Shown here: one piece after another, positions 11,586-23,631 of the stretch | Numbering within the stretch: the first letter of the stretch is position 1 | Layout: every line of letters begins with the position of its first letter | Source of the DNA: Atrichornis clamosus | Taxonomy: Eukaryota; Chordata; Aves; Passeriformes; Menuridae | DNA: 64,000 bases | Assembly (NCBI GenBank): GCA_013400975.1 | Contig: WBMZ01009466.1 | Coordinates: 151,323-215,322 of the forward strand | Direction: 5' to 3' | Notes under the pieces: generated by a model | Seen by the model: the letters and a program-made list of their open reading frames with translations, nothing else | Databases searched by the model: none | Told to the model about the DNA's origin: nothing | Program-made: the position numbers and the translations under genes

Positions 11586-13714
11586 ACAGAGGGACTTCAA
11601 CAAGCGCCTGAGGAGTAAGAGTTTCTCATTTCTGTGTTGCTTGAGAAAAACAATGCCTTCAGTAAAATACCACCTTTTAAAAGCAACACAAGAAAATATT
11701 CCATGCAGTAACAAATTAGAGCAAGCAAGCTACTTTTAATGTTGACATTGATTGATCAGAAAATATTTCATTACATATGAAGAGAAATAGCTGCCTATTA
11801 AGTCTGACAAACTTCTCAAGTGTCTATTTTTATTCCTGTTCATATTAGCACCCATTTTGCTAGCAATGCAAAACCCACTGTGTCTGCCTGGCATGAGTAA
11901 TAAGCATCTGTCAGGATATCTGCATCTACAATTAAATCCTGAATACTCCTGTATAGTATCTGAAGAAATAGAAGATTAACATCTGGCTGTTTCTATCCTG
12001 AGAATTATTTGGGGAATTTGATTGCCCCCAGTCCACAGGGAATTTAACCTGGCCCCACCATGCATCACAGAGAGCACTTAAGCTGCACGACCATTCATTT
12101 AATAACCCAGAAGTTTACCACTGGGAAAAGAAGAGCAGGTGGAGAAGGAGACCCCAAAGGTGCACAGTAGTGGTCCTTTGGTCATCCATTCCACAGAAAA
12201 CATCATCACAACATGATGCATTAATTGACCCCCTCCTTGCTAGTGTCCACAGGAGATTGAATTTACTCCATGCCTAAGCTGGTCTAATAAAAGTATTACC
12301 TCTCTCCACAGACCTTTCCTCGTCTACTGAAACAGGTTTTCTCTTATGGGCATGGTTCCTCTCAAGTAGTCTTGATTTACAGGGACGTTTAATGTGGTAA
12401 AGAATGCAATGGAAGACAAAGTGCTAAACTTCCACTCTTGTGTTTTCACCCAAAAATCTTTCCGGGCATTCAGTTCATGTACCAAAATTTCATCATGATT
12501 TTTTTCCTTCAAAATGTATTTCAACTGAAAGAAAGCAAAGTCAGTAACCAAAAGAGCCCTATTTAGGTACCTAGGCACAAATAATATACCTCAATTTTTA
12601 CTAAAATCTCTTTTCATTTAAATATTCTTAATGTTGTTCCACATTTTTTCTTCTGAACTGTGTACTGGATTTATACCTTATCATTCATTATTTTACCTAA
12701 AAAGCAAATTTTAAAAAGTGGGAATATAATATCTGTGATTTTCTACTGAGATCTTTTCACAGATTTTTACACTCTAATAGGTACAAATGTCCATCTGACT
12801 TGGTGATGGAACCATATGCCACACAGTTTCCTCCAATTACATTTGTGGTAAACTGTCACATTTCTGTTGGACTAAAATATATCTTATAGAAAGGGAATCA
12901 GTTTTGAAATGAGGTTGTCAAGAAATGGAAAATTATTCTTTACCTCAGTAATTTATTTTGAGAGTGGACTCACTAGCCACTCATAATGACATATGTGTGC
13001 CTTTATTTTTAATATAAATCTGCATGGATTTAGTATCCAGACTTTTAAAGCAAGCTTTTTTTTTCTATTAAAGTAACATATTTCTATTGTTAAAAAGGTT
13101 GGTATTGTATTTTCTTGTATGTATTCCAATACATCGATTAAATAATATCTCAGGCTTCTCTTTTGATGAAGTAAATGGGTTTGCCCCCTTAGTTATCTCT
13201 TCTCCTTGCTTTTGTACCTCAGTTAAGATTTGGGGTTCTGTTCTCTTCAATCTGTCAATCTCCCTTTTAAACTGCAGTCATCCGAATGAGCTGCAGTACT
13301 CTAATTTTATTTTCAGTGCTGATCATGCAGATACATAACGCCCACTTTTTCCAAAATAATTTGCTGTTCATGTTAGCTTTCCTGGGTGTGTTTTGTTGTC
13401 AGTCCTTATGGAAATAGTGCCACTTTTATATAAATTACTTGCTTTAGGCATACATATTGGAAAATACCAGGAATTGCTCTAAGAAACTCATCCAAAAACG
13501 GAGCTTGATGTAGTGAGAATTTAGTATGCCCAGAGGCATCTATTGACTTTAATGAGGCTTTATACAACCCAAATACCTTCCCATGTGGGAATCCATGAAT
13601 CAAATTTGAAAATATTTAGGATCTGTAATGGGAAAAAATAAAGATAAGAAACGAGAAATATACTGAAAAAAATAATCCTTGGGTGGCAATATGATTCTTC
13701 TAGCTTCAAGATTG
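11586..13714. other. Unique AT-rich non-coding DNA
   Basis: No gene or clear repeat. A short piece near 13535-13580 (ATCTATTGACTTTAATGAGG) may belong to the same old amniote repeat class as the 11.5 kb fragment, but it is too short to assign. Confidence 0.45.
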
Positions 13715-13819
13715 CATTTTATTTTATTTTATTTTATTTTAAATTTTATTTTTAATTCTTATTTTATTTTTAATTTTAATTTTATTTAATTTTTTTAAAA
13801 TGATTTTATTTTATTTTAC
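13715..13819. repeat. ATTTT pentanucleotide repeat, imperfect
   Basis: A run of ATTTT units begins after ATTGC at about 13715. It is interrupted by AAATTTT and TTAATTC variants and ends in a second clean block near 13803-13819. There is no LINE or SINE body directly beside it, so it is probably a simple microsatellite and not a retroelement tail. Confidence 0.9.
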
Positions 13820-16800
13820 TTGTGCCTGAATAATAAACAGAAGACTGATAAACTGTAGTAGGAAAAAATACAGTGGAACTAGAGGACAAATACTATAACA
13901 AAATTCTGAGGTGGTACTTGATAATTGTCCCATTAATTTAATTCTTTTAGAATCATGTATGTCATCTCAAGCCAAGGATTTAACAAAATCACTGTATTTT
14001 CATTTGGAACTTGTTCACTGGAAACTTTTTTTTGAAAATGGAAATTAATTTGAAGAGTACTTCATCTATTACTTTAATCTTCAATGCCTTTTGGAAAAGA
14101 CCTTAGAAAAATAATCATAGATCACATAGAAACTTAAATCAATTTGTTAATAATTTCAGAACATTTATAAAATCTAAATATGCAAATTGAACAAAAGCTT
14201 TCTGATACTGATTTCAGGCTGCACTTTCAGCAATTTATGGCCAAAGGCAAGTGAAAGATGGGAAGAAAATTATGCTATTTTTCTATTTTTCATTGTAATC
14301 CAAAGTCAGGAATGCTATATGTACATGAAAGGGCATGAATCAGCAATGTAGGAAATTGCATTTAATCCACCACAAGATTTAGTAGTTGCTAAGATTCATT
14401 AATTGCAAAAGAAGTAACATGAGCTTTGGCTTCTGGAGTAACTTCTAAAAGCCCAAAGAAACAGCTTCTCTTTATTGTAAATGATGTTTATACCTGACGT
14501 AGATCCACAGTTTTTGAATGACAAAATTAAATAAATATTGAACTATCTATATAGTCTGCAATTTTCTTGCATACGTATAGACAACTAATGCCATAAATAT
14601 CCCTCTGAAAGTAGAACAAACTTCAGCCAACTTAAGCTGCTAGTGGCTCTTAAACTTGATTCACTCATTTGACAAAATCCCCAGCTTTGAAAAATAGTCA
14701 GAGAACAAATGGACTAAATGGAGATTGGTTTCCCTCAATTTAGGAGATCCCAGAAGATTTATTTAACTCCCAGCAAAATTTAAAATCGACTTCCATCAGC
14801 CAAGATATGTGGAGAATACAGGGAAAGGGTAAATATTCCTGCTGTAAGTGAATGATTAGCCTATAAGTAAAATACATTGTTGAAGTTCAAGGAATTCCTG
14901 ATTTTCCAAAGCCTTTTGGACGATTTCATAAATAAATCTAAAAGGAACTACTTTTGAAAATTTCATCTGTTCTGCACTGGTTATTTTCTTCCCTCTTTAT
15001 CTTTTTGAAAGGTTCTGAGGCAGGCTACTCCAATTTGGAGAAAATTGAAGAAAGTGCCTAAAAATGTCCCAGAAAACAAAATAACTATACTTCTATGGCA
15101 AATCTGAGTTGATGTAAAGAATTACTTGACTTAAAATTAATGATGAAAGCTTAAAATGAGGTAATGATATTATAAAGCTTTGCGTGGTGAAATAAATTTT
15201 GCTTTTTTTGGAATGACCATTTTGATATGGAAGTGCCCTCTTCTCAGTTCTGCTACTCACAGCCGTTAACCTAAACAATAAAAATCCACTAACAGAGACT
15301 ATCTAATGAATAAGGTTGTCAGGCTCTGACCAAAAAGGATGATGTGTCTTATGATACTATTATGTTTTGACAGGACATCATAAAAGGGTGAGATCATTTC
15401 TACAACACATCAGAATCTGTTGTGACCACAGAAGAACAAATTATTCTAGGGCTGGAATTAAGACAGGAAATTATGCTTTTCAATATCAGTAGCAATTTCA
15501 CATTAAGAGTCTGAGACCTTTCTGTATCATTTCACAAGAACACATTTATTCTGCAATACATACCAACATATTGCAGCAACACTGCTTTCACTTCTTTTGG
15601 TTTATATAAATCCTCAGGTAGCCAGGCCTTAATTATGGCAGCTTTTACTGAAGGTTTAGTCTGTTCTGTTTAAAGCTATGTTTTTATGTTAGTAAATAGT
15701 GGAAATTTGTCACCAAAACTGTCAGTATTCTTCTGTGTCACTTCTGCAAACATTTTCTCATGAGTTTATTTTTAGGTATGCATGTGTTTGCTGAAGGTCA
15801 AGTGCTTGAGAGCTTGGGCACATAAGAAATGTTGTTCCAGAACAGAATAATGGTTCAGTGATTTCCATATCCTGTTCTAGCGATGACCACAGATGTGATG
15901 GATGCTTCACATCTACTTAATGGCGCAGTAATACATCATGCAGATATGATTGTCCTTATCCAAGACAACCCTGACTGAAGATCACTGAATCGTCAGAATT
16001 GCTAATACTAAAGCTGTTACAGACATTGTTGTTTAATGGTAAATCTTTTTTTGTGAATCCTTCTGCCTCTAATGTGTTAGTCCAGTTTTAGAAATAGCTG
16101 TTTTCATTACAGTTTCGCCAAAGAGTTGAATGCCTATGAAGCCAAATTTCACTTTGGGAATAGGTGATGATTCTGGACATTCATGATTTCCAGTGTCATT
16201 TCCAGTCACAAATTTCCATTGGTGTCAGTGGAAATGTATGCTCATACTTCTAAAACCAGGAATAAAAGTACAAAACTGGCTAGGTGTTTTTCCATTCAGT
16301 CCTCATAAAGTCAAGTATATAGTGATTAACATATATTAAAAATCAATTCTAAACACAAACTCGACTGTAGACACCTGATATGATACTCCTACTGTGTTAG
16401 AGTTGTTAGTGTTGATAGATAATGTAGCAAATGTGGAAACTCAAAAAGGACAAACAGCAGAAACTAGATAAAGACTTAACTAGACTTTGAGAAGAAAAGG
16501 TGAATGTTTTTCAACTACTTAGTTATATTTCTAATAAAAATGGAAAGCAGATAAATATTTTCTATGTTTAGTAGAAATCCAAATTCATGCTCTAATTATT
16601 CCAAACATGAACAATCTAATTTGCTGCTGAGCAATGTTCCTAGAGGATGATATTCTCTATCAACAGCTGTAGTCTGCATCTAGAGGTAGAGGAGGGATAG
16701 AATCTCATGTACTTTTAGAATTGTTTAATGACAGACTAAGTAGGTGTAGGAGGCTGAGGTTCAGATTCAGTAAAACAAAGCCAAAGGCAAAAGAAGTGGA

Positions 16801-17031
16801 AGGGGGATGTTGGTCCATTTTTCTAGGTGTACTTATTTTTCTTCTGTCAGATATTCTTCTAGGCAATTGTTGGAAACTTGTAAAAGTGAAGACTTCCAGG
16901 CAATTTATTCTATGCTTTGCTGTCCATTTTTTTTTTTTAATTCAGTCTGTCCTGAAATCTAACCTTGATTTTGCTGCATTATACTTCTTTTCTATCTTGG
17001 AAAGCAGAAAATGCTACTTCAAGGTTTTTGG
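13820..17031. other. Unique AT-rich non-coding DNA
   Basis: No coding frame of interest. The piece at 16195-16265 (TTTCCATTGGTGTCAGTGGA, then GTATGCTCATACTTCTAAAA) resembles the 'ccattggcttcaatgg...tgtgctcagcacttctgaaaa' pattern of an old amniote repeat. It is short and weak. Confidence 0.45.
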
Positions 17032-17078
17032 GTTTGTTTTTTGTTTTTGTTTTTGCTTTTGTTTTTGTTTTTGTTTTC
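17032..17078. repeat. TTTTTG hexanucleotide microsatellite
   Basis: Seven to eight TTTTTG units, with one TTTTGC and one TTTTC variant. A reading frame that crosses it encodes a Phe-Cys run (FCFCFC), which is a translation artefact of the repeat. Confidence 0.9.
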
Positions 17079-17324
17079 ATTTCTGCTAGATGATTTGAGA
17101 CCATTGATTGTTCTACCTTTCTCTCAAAGCAAGACAGGCTTTATACAGTAAAGCTCACTTCTGACTTATGATGTCCAATTACTCCTGTTGCTCTCTTCTG
17201 AACTTTACTGAAGAGATTCGAGTTTTATCTTGGGTGACAGCTCAAAACTTGGCAGAATGCTACAGCCAAGGCTCTTCAAGTCCTGAACAGAGAAAGGGAT
17301 TATTTCACACGTTGTCATTTCTTG

Positions 17325-18186
17325 AAACTGTTAACACCAAGCTGTGTTGTCCAGCTGACGCAATGCAGGGAAGGTATGGTGTCCAGAATCATGACAGGCT
17401 TGTGGGAATCCCATGAAGTTCAACAAGGCCAGATGTAAGGTCCCACACATAGGTCAGTGCAATGCCAAGCACAAATACTGTCTGGGTGGAGAATGGACTG
17501 GGAACAGCCCTGCTAAGAAAGACTTGGGGGTTCTGGTGGATGAGAATTTTGATGGTACCTGGCATTGTGTGCTCGCAGCCCAGAAAGCTAACTGTATCCT
17601 CTGCTGCATCAAAAGCAACGTAGCCAGCAGGGCAAGGGAGTTAGTCTGCCCCTCTGCTCTGGTGAGAACCCATCTGGATACTGCATCCAGCCCTGTGGTC
17701 CCCAGCACAGAGACAGGGACATGTCGGAGCAATCCCAAAGGAGGCTGTGATGATGCTCAGTGGGTTGGAGACCCTCTCCTGTGAAGACAGGCTGAGAGAG
17801 ATGGAATTGTTCAGCCTGGAGAAGAGAAGGCTTTGGGGAGACCATATAGCACCTTTTGGTACCTAAAGTGGACCTGCAAGAGACCTGAAAAGGGACTTTT
17901 TTACAAAGGCAGTATTTAGTGACAGTACAAGGGGAACTGGTTTTAAACCAAAAGAGAGTAGATTTAGATTAAATACTAAGACATTCTTTACTGTGAGTGT
18001 GGTCATACTGGAGCAGGCTGCCCAGAGAAGCTGTGGATGCTCCACTTCTGTAAGTATTGAAGCCCAGATTGGATGGGGTGTTGAGCAACCTGGTATAGTG
18101 GAAGGTGTCCCTACCCATGGCAGGAGGGTTGGAACTAGCTGATCTTTATGCTCACTACCAATATAAAATATTTTATGATTCTATGA
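17325..18186 (+). mobile_element. CR1 LINE, 5'-truncated 3' copy
   Basis: CR1 is the main non-LTR retrotransposon of birds. It inserts as 5'-truncated copies and ends in short tandem octamers, not poly-A. This copy runs from ACCAAGCTGTGTTGTCCAGC to the terminal ATTTTATGATTCTATGA at 18170-18186. It includes the last part of ORF2 and the 3' UTR. The frame at 17413-17784 reads KFNKARCKVPHIGQ, SPAKKDLGVLVDEN and CVLAAQKAN in order, the expected C-terminal ORF2 segments, then loses frame near 17670. The copy is dead: 5'-truncated and frameshifted. The 5' boundary is approximate. Confidence 0.9.
17413..17784 (+). pseudogene. CR1 ORF2 C-terminal remnant
   Basis: This open frame of 123 codons is a fragment of the reverse-transcriptase protein of the CR1 element that contains it. 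The start codon is just an internal ATG, not a true start. The KDLGVLVDE block and CVLAAQKANCILCCIKSNVASRARE are the readable conserved portion. After the LVRTHLD stretch the frame leaves the expected sequence, which indicates an indel. There is no catalytic domain in this fragment. Confidence 0.85.
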
Positions 18187-20602
18187 AAATGAGATTTAAA
18201 AAAATTCAATCACTTCTCTATGATTGTGTCTCTATCTGTGTTGAAAGTTTTAGTTGTCAACTTGAAAGATTAACTCTCTTCTAAACAATACAAATGAAAA
18301 AAGAAATTAAGTTTATACTTCAATTACATAAATGAAAATATTATCATGCCTTTCTTTAAAACTATATGCAGGGCCTGTGGGTGAATTCCCCTAAGGTCCT
18401 CTTAATGGAGAGAGAAGAGGAAAATACATAGAAGGAGACCAATAGATAACATTTCAAGGACTCAGAGGTAAGTAGTTTGCCAGGTAATGAATTGAAGAGG
18501 GGACTTATTTGGTTGTTCGAGTCAACTGTAGAATATTTTGCCAAGTCAAATTTTCTTGATGAAATAAAAACTTTGCTGTGTAAAAATTGATTTATTTTGT
18601 TATCATGATTTGATCTAGATCCCTTTCAGAACACTTTGCCCAGCTGTTTTGAATTAAATGATACAACAGCGTGCTGTGTAGCAAATTCTGGTTTCTAGGG
18701 TGCATCCAACACTGTGTTGCATTCAAAAATTCCCCAAGAAAGCAAACAAATAAGCAGCAACCTAAATCCAATATTTGGTACGTGTATTAATTTTACAGAT
18801 CTGTGAAATGAATTTCTGAGGGAGATTTCAGCAGTATTTATTTCTCTTTCTCTTGCAGTTTAGAATACTGGAATACATCTGTTTCAATTCAATACATACT
18901 CCCATGTATTTTGCTCAGTGTTTTACAAAAGTATGAAATACAGCTGAAATAAAAAAGGGTTGTTTTTTTTTTTTTTAAATCATTACTAAATTCTTGTGAT
19001 ATTTTGACTCAGAGCTTGAGAACTCAAAGTCATGGTTTGCACAGCCATGTTACACTGTTAAATGATTGCGGTTCAGATTGATTGATTTACACATGAAGCT
19101 CCCAGGAAAGTTGATGGGAAACTGCCTACAGATCAGGGACAGTCTGTGATTCTAAATACAGTTACATTTTATACAGCATGAAAACTTGTGTACTGAAAAA
19201 ATTTGTACCTTTATTTATTCCACTCGTTAGCTTCCCATAGATGCTGATGGATCCCTCCCTAATGGTGAAAAGAAGTTTTATCATCTGTTTGTGAAAAATG
19301 AAAAAAGAGGTAATATATTTTGAAATATGGAATGGAATGAGGGCTGCATTTATTAACAATTAAAACCAGCTCCAATCATTATATAATTAATTAAGATGTT
19401 CTGCACTCAAATAATTTCTTAGAAAAATATTGTCCTAGGTCAATACTAAGTTAAAGTGCATTAATTTCATACATTGATTTTAAAGGAACTATGGTGATGT
19501 AGAGCAGACAGGAAATTGGCTTGCCACTGTGACATTGGGAGTCGGAGCTTAAAGACAAATCAGCATTTAATCAGCTAAACTGTAGCTCCAGTGCAACTTA
19601 GGCAGCTCAGCTCTTTCAGACTGATTCACAAAGCCTCCGTCTGACATCTAAGATGTGCCAATAACTTACTTTTGGTCATCAACATTAGCTAGCTCCCTAA
19701 AATCTAGAGGTATGCAAACACTATTTTAAAGCCAGACGTAGTATTTACTCATTCATATTTTACCTAAAGCCATGAAACCAATTTGCAAATGTAACTAGAC
19801 AATTTTTCTTTTGAAGATGAGATGGAGTCTTTTTGTGGATCAACAATATTTTTCATGGAGTACAAAATTATGAAAACTAAAAATTCGCTTCCAAAAAGGT
19901 GCTTTATAATGCAATCATCAAATGGAACAAATGCCCATTTACACCAACAGGGAATTTGGCTCATTCCAGTGACCCACTTTTTTTTGTTCAAGTAGGCTTC
20001 GTTTATACCTTAAGGGTTTGCTGGACATCATTGTTCTCCTTGAAATCCCAGCCAACAGATATTAAAAGAAGTTCAAGAAATAATGCCCATAGCAAGCAAT
20101 TAAAAGAAACACAGACAATGCTCATCCAAGTTTCTTGTCCTTCCTTTTTCTAAGGAAGGACATGTTGTTAACAGTGAGAGAATTCCCTGATAAAGTCAAT
20201 CCTGAATAATAACTTGAGAATCTCACCTCTACCGCATCCACAATCTATACAACCATGTTGCTGAGTAGAAGGGGGATTGTTTTCCCTTACTGAAGTCAAT
20301 TATAAAATTATGGAAACAGAAATACCAAGGAGGAACAATTTTTAATCCCCTGGTTTTGCATCATTATGGACATCTAAATTGATATGAAAATCAGGTTAAT
20401 TGCCTTCTGTCCTGGACAGCCTGCCACAAGTGTCTTTCTGACCTGCATTTAGGTATTGCAAGAAGGATGTATCTACAAACAGCAGTAGCTGCCACTGTAG
20501 GGTACATTGGCAGCCTACCATTTTTGGGTGTAAGTCAAGAGCTAGAGCACTTCTATGGAGGCCAAGCTCTCCTTTTACCCTGTATATAAATGTGGCATGC
20601 AT
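18187..20602. other. Unique AT-rich non-coding DNA
   Basis: No gene or clear repeat. A T15 run lies at 18962-18976. Short frames on both strands lack domains. A weak trace of the old amniote repeat class may lie at 19085-19150. Confidence 0.5.
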
Positions 20603-20626
20603 AAAAGTGGGTATTCACCCACTTTT
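20603..20626. repeat. Perfect 10-bp hairpin with 4-nt loop
   Basis: AAAAGTGGGT and ACCCACTTTT are exact reverse complements separated by ATTC. A TATAAA-like word lies about 20 bp upstream (TGTATATAAATGTGG, 20581-20595). No gene is visible nearby, and a U-run follows only weakly. It may be chance, but it is the cleanest short stem-loop I noticed. Confidence 0.75.
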
Positions 20627-21194
20627 TATTTCACAGTGGCAGAGATGGCAAGTCTATGGCATGCGTGTTTCGTCCTCTGTAGATTACTTACGATTTTCTT
20701 TACGTTTCACGTCTCTGTAAAGTGCTGTTGTGACAGCTGACTCGCAATGTTTTGACATTGTTCCTACCAATTCTCCAGGTGTTTTCCCTAGAGCTTCTCA
20801 GTCTCATTTCCTCCCCTTTCTCTGTTTAGCACTGCCTATCAGTTTTCTAAATCAAAACAGACTGTATTGCTTCTGTTTCTTCTATTGCAAATGCACACTT
20901 GATCTATAATTTGATGGCTTTTAACTCCTCCTTTTTGATCAAACCCTTTGTAGATATAAAGTGCATACATCCCCTATTCAATTTAATTTTTGCCTCCTTA
21001 TGATGTTTTTGTATGTAGATTATAATACCACAGAGTCAGACACACATTGAAGGAAGCAGGGTTAAGGGAGTCCATGCAATCAAACACAATTGCAGTACAG
21101 CACAATACAAGCAACTTAGAGTACAAGGAAATCCATGCTGCAGAACAATATTTTCATCTCTGAATTTGACACAACTCAAAGTTGAGAAAGTCTA
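20627..21194. other. Unique non-coding DNA
   Basis: No gene or recognised repeat. Confidence 0.4.
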
Positions 21195-21250
21195 CTTATT
21201 GGAGCCCAGTGAGCTTATTGGAGCCCAATGAGCTTACTGGAGCTAAGAAG
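21195..21250. repeat. 19-bp tandem repeat, about three units
   Basis: Units CTTATTGGAGCCCAGTGAG, CTTATTGGAGCCCAATGAG and CTTACTGGAGCTAAGAAG start at 21195, 21214 and 21233. The first two differ at one base. The third is more diverged. Confidence 0.9.
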
Positions 21251-21799
21251 GCAAATTATAAAATACTCAATTTTCATTCATGTCTGCATTAATGAAATGT
21301 ACTTTTAAAAAACAGGCTTTCAAAGAACAGAGAAGTCATGCTTAAAAAACAACTGCAAGTAATTTTGAGGTAAAGGTACACACATGGGATGAAGAAAGTA
21401 GAGAGTAATTTTTGCTACTAATGCTGAATGAAAGAACAAATTCAACAGGACTCCAAATAGAGCCTGGTGTCTATGTTCTCTAAAATAAAATTGCAGAGAG
21501 ATATTTCACATTCTACTTCATAGTTTCAAATGTTTTAATTGTACCATTAGCTCTATAACCTTGTATTAAGAGTAACTGATGGTTCATAAAAATCTCTTAA
21601 AAGAAATAATCCTAGAAACTTTTCATTTAAGATAGTTTCCAAAGCTTTCCTCCAGCTATTAATTGTTATTTAGTTCAACAGTATATATGATGTGTCACTA
21701 CAGTTAATTATATTAATTATATATAATTATTTTGACTAAAGACTTGTCATTTTCATTACCCAGCAAAGAAATAGCTTCATTTAAAAAATTAAAAATTGT

Positions 21800-21900
21800 A
21801 AGGTGAAAGAAAAGGACATCAAAGGAAAATAGGGAAAAGACAAGGAAATTTAGAAAGAAAGTAATAAGGAAGAAGGGGGGAAGAAAGAAAAAATACAGGG
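21800..21900 (+). repeat. Purine-rich tract
   Basis: About 100 bases dominated by A and G on the plus strand, ending in GAAGAAGGGGGGAAGAAAGAAA. It is low-complexity sequence, not a clean microsatellite. Confidence 0.7.
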
Positions 21901-21983
21901 TTAAACAATCAGATCTTGTTTTTCTTTACTTTTATAGTTGTCCTCTTTGTTTAATCATATTTTATTTGTAGATAACAATAATT

Positions 21984-22095
21984 CATAGAATCATAGAATC
22001 ATTGAGGTTGGAAAATACCTCTAAGTTCATAGAGTCTAATTATAAACATATCATTGCCAAGTCCACCACTCAAGTATGTAACTTGAAGAGCCAAT
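21984..22095 (-). mobile_element. CR1 LINE 3' end, short copy
   Basis: TCATAGAATCATAGAATCAT followed by TGAGGTTGGAAAATACCTCT is the complement of a CR1 3' end, with the octamer-like terminus at the low-coordinate side. The body continues through GCCAAGTCCACCACTCAAGT before similarity fades. It is a strongly 5'-truncated insertion of about 110 bp with no coding sequence. Confidence 0.85.
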
Positions 22096-23584
22096 TGTTT
22101 GCATATCATGTAAAGTACCATTCTGCTTTCTACGGACAACATTGACAATGCATCTCCTTAGATGAACTCAGGGTTGCATCATCTTGAAGATATTGATATC
22201 CAAATTCTCTGAATATAAGATACCCAGTTTGTATCAAAGGAAGGCAAAAACATAAATAATGTTATTATGACACACAGCAAAAATTTTTCTATTATCAGAA
22301 ATCTTTACTGCAGTTCCAGACGAAATATGTTACTACAGATTTTTAAGCACTAGAAAGACAAACTTTGTCACAGAACCATTTGAATGCACTTGTAGCACCA
22401 ATATTTACCAAGAAGTGCCTCATTACCTGAAAGAATGTGTATAATGGAAATGGCTTATATGTTTGTGACTCAGGAAAATGAGTTGTATGGTAAGCTAGTT
22501 ATTGTTTTCAAGTAATGACGCAACACCAAATTGTTCTGACATGTATACTTTGGGTCTTCAGGCTATCAAGTATGCAGTTGAATGTGATTCCTGCCTTTCC
22601 CAACAGCTTTTTTTTATTCCCTTAGGTCATTATCAAAATTAGATGTTGCTTTTTTTAGATGGAAATATCTGTGTATATCCTTCCTTTGTTTTTATTTATA
22701 CCTTTTTAATTTCCAACAAAATGATGCAGTTTAATGATATGACTGTTGGTAACAACTTTGTAACAGCATTTGTTTATGCTTGCGTTAATATAGTCTATGT
22801 CTGAAATACAATTTCATGGTGCAGATGAGATACACGACAATTTGTTACAAGTTGGTTGGAAATGTTATCTGTTAAAGGAAGAAGTGATATTCTTTTATAT
22901 TTGAGATTCAGGAAAAGGTAAAGATTATATTCTTGTAACATGGTTATCTACACTGGGGTCTCCAAGACCTACCTCTTCATGAAGTAGAGAGTTAGACAAT
23001 GTGGTCATCTACAAGGAATGACCTAGCTTCTTTGAAACTTGGCAGCCTATCCTCTCAATTTTGTTCATCTAAGCCTAGGACAGTATGAAACTTGATTTTT
23101 CATAATCTCCTTCCCTCCTTTTTGGATTTGATAAAGAGAACCTGAAAATCCACCATGGTACCAGAGAGAAGCTGAAACCTTGCAAGAATTAGTAGGGGTG
23201 TCTCCCTATTGTACAGGCCTACCACAAGCCTAAACTGTTGACAGTAAGTTCCTTAGCAAAGCTCTTTGCATTGTTCTTCAGAAGTGATTGGTTCTCATGA
23301 CACCTTTTACATGGAGTCAGGTTTTGGCAGTGATGCAATAAGTAACATGCACCATTCATTGCTGTCTGAAGTCTGGGCTATACACATTTTGAAAAAGATC
23401 AGAAAGAAAAGGATATCCAAGGAGAGAACTTCTGGTTCTGTGCCAACAGCTTGTTTTGCTGCTATGCAACCTAGCCACAGTGGATGAATGAAAATTTTGT
23501 GATCGCATTTAACAGCAGTATCGTCTGGTAACCAATGGGGAATGCTGAGAAGTGTCAGGAGCATTAGATGTTACATTGTTGTGC
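22096..23584. other. Unique AT-rich non-coding DNA
   Basis: Short frames near 23266-23564 on both strands have no recognisable content. No repeat was recognised. Confidence 0.45.
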
Positions 23585-23631
23585 GATGTCTGTGGCTGAT
23601 GTCTGTGGCTGATGTCTGTGGCTGATGTCTG
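23585..23631. repeat. 13-bp tandem repeat, 3.6 units
   Basis: GATGTCTGTGGCT repeats from 23585, 23598 and 23611, followed by a partial unit at 23624. The first three units are identical, which suggests a recent or actively sliding minisatellite. Confidence 0.95.

Noticed and set aside
13715..13819. ATTTT tract as a retrogene or SINE poly-A tail
   Set aside because: There is no retroelement or gene body on either side and no target-site duplication was seen.
16721..17089. 122-codon plus-strand frame with a hydrophobic, Phe/Cys-rich tail
   Set aside because: It begins with TTG, not ATG, and its tail is the TTTTTG microsatellite read as protein.
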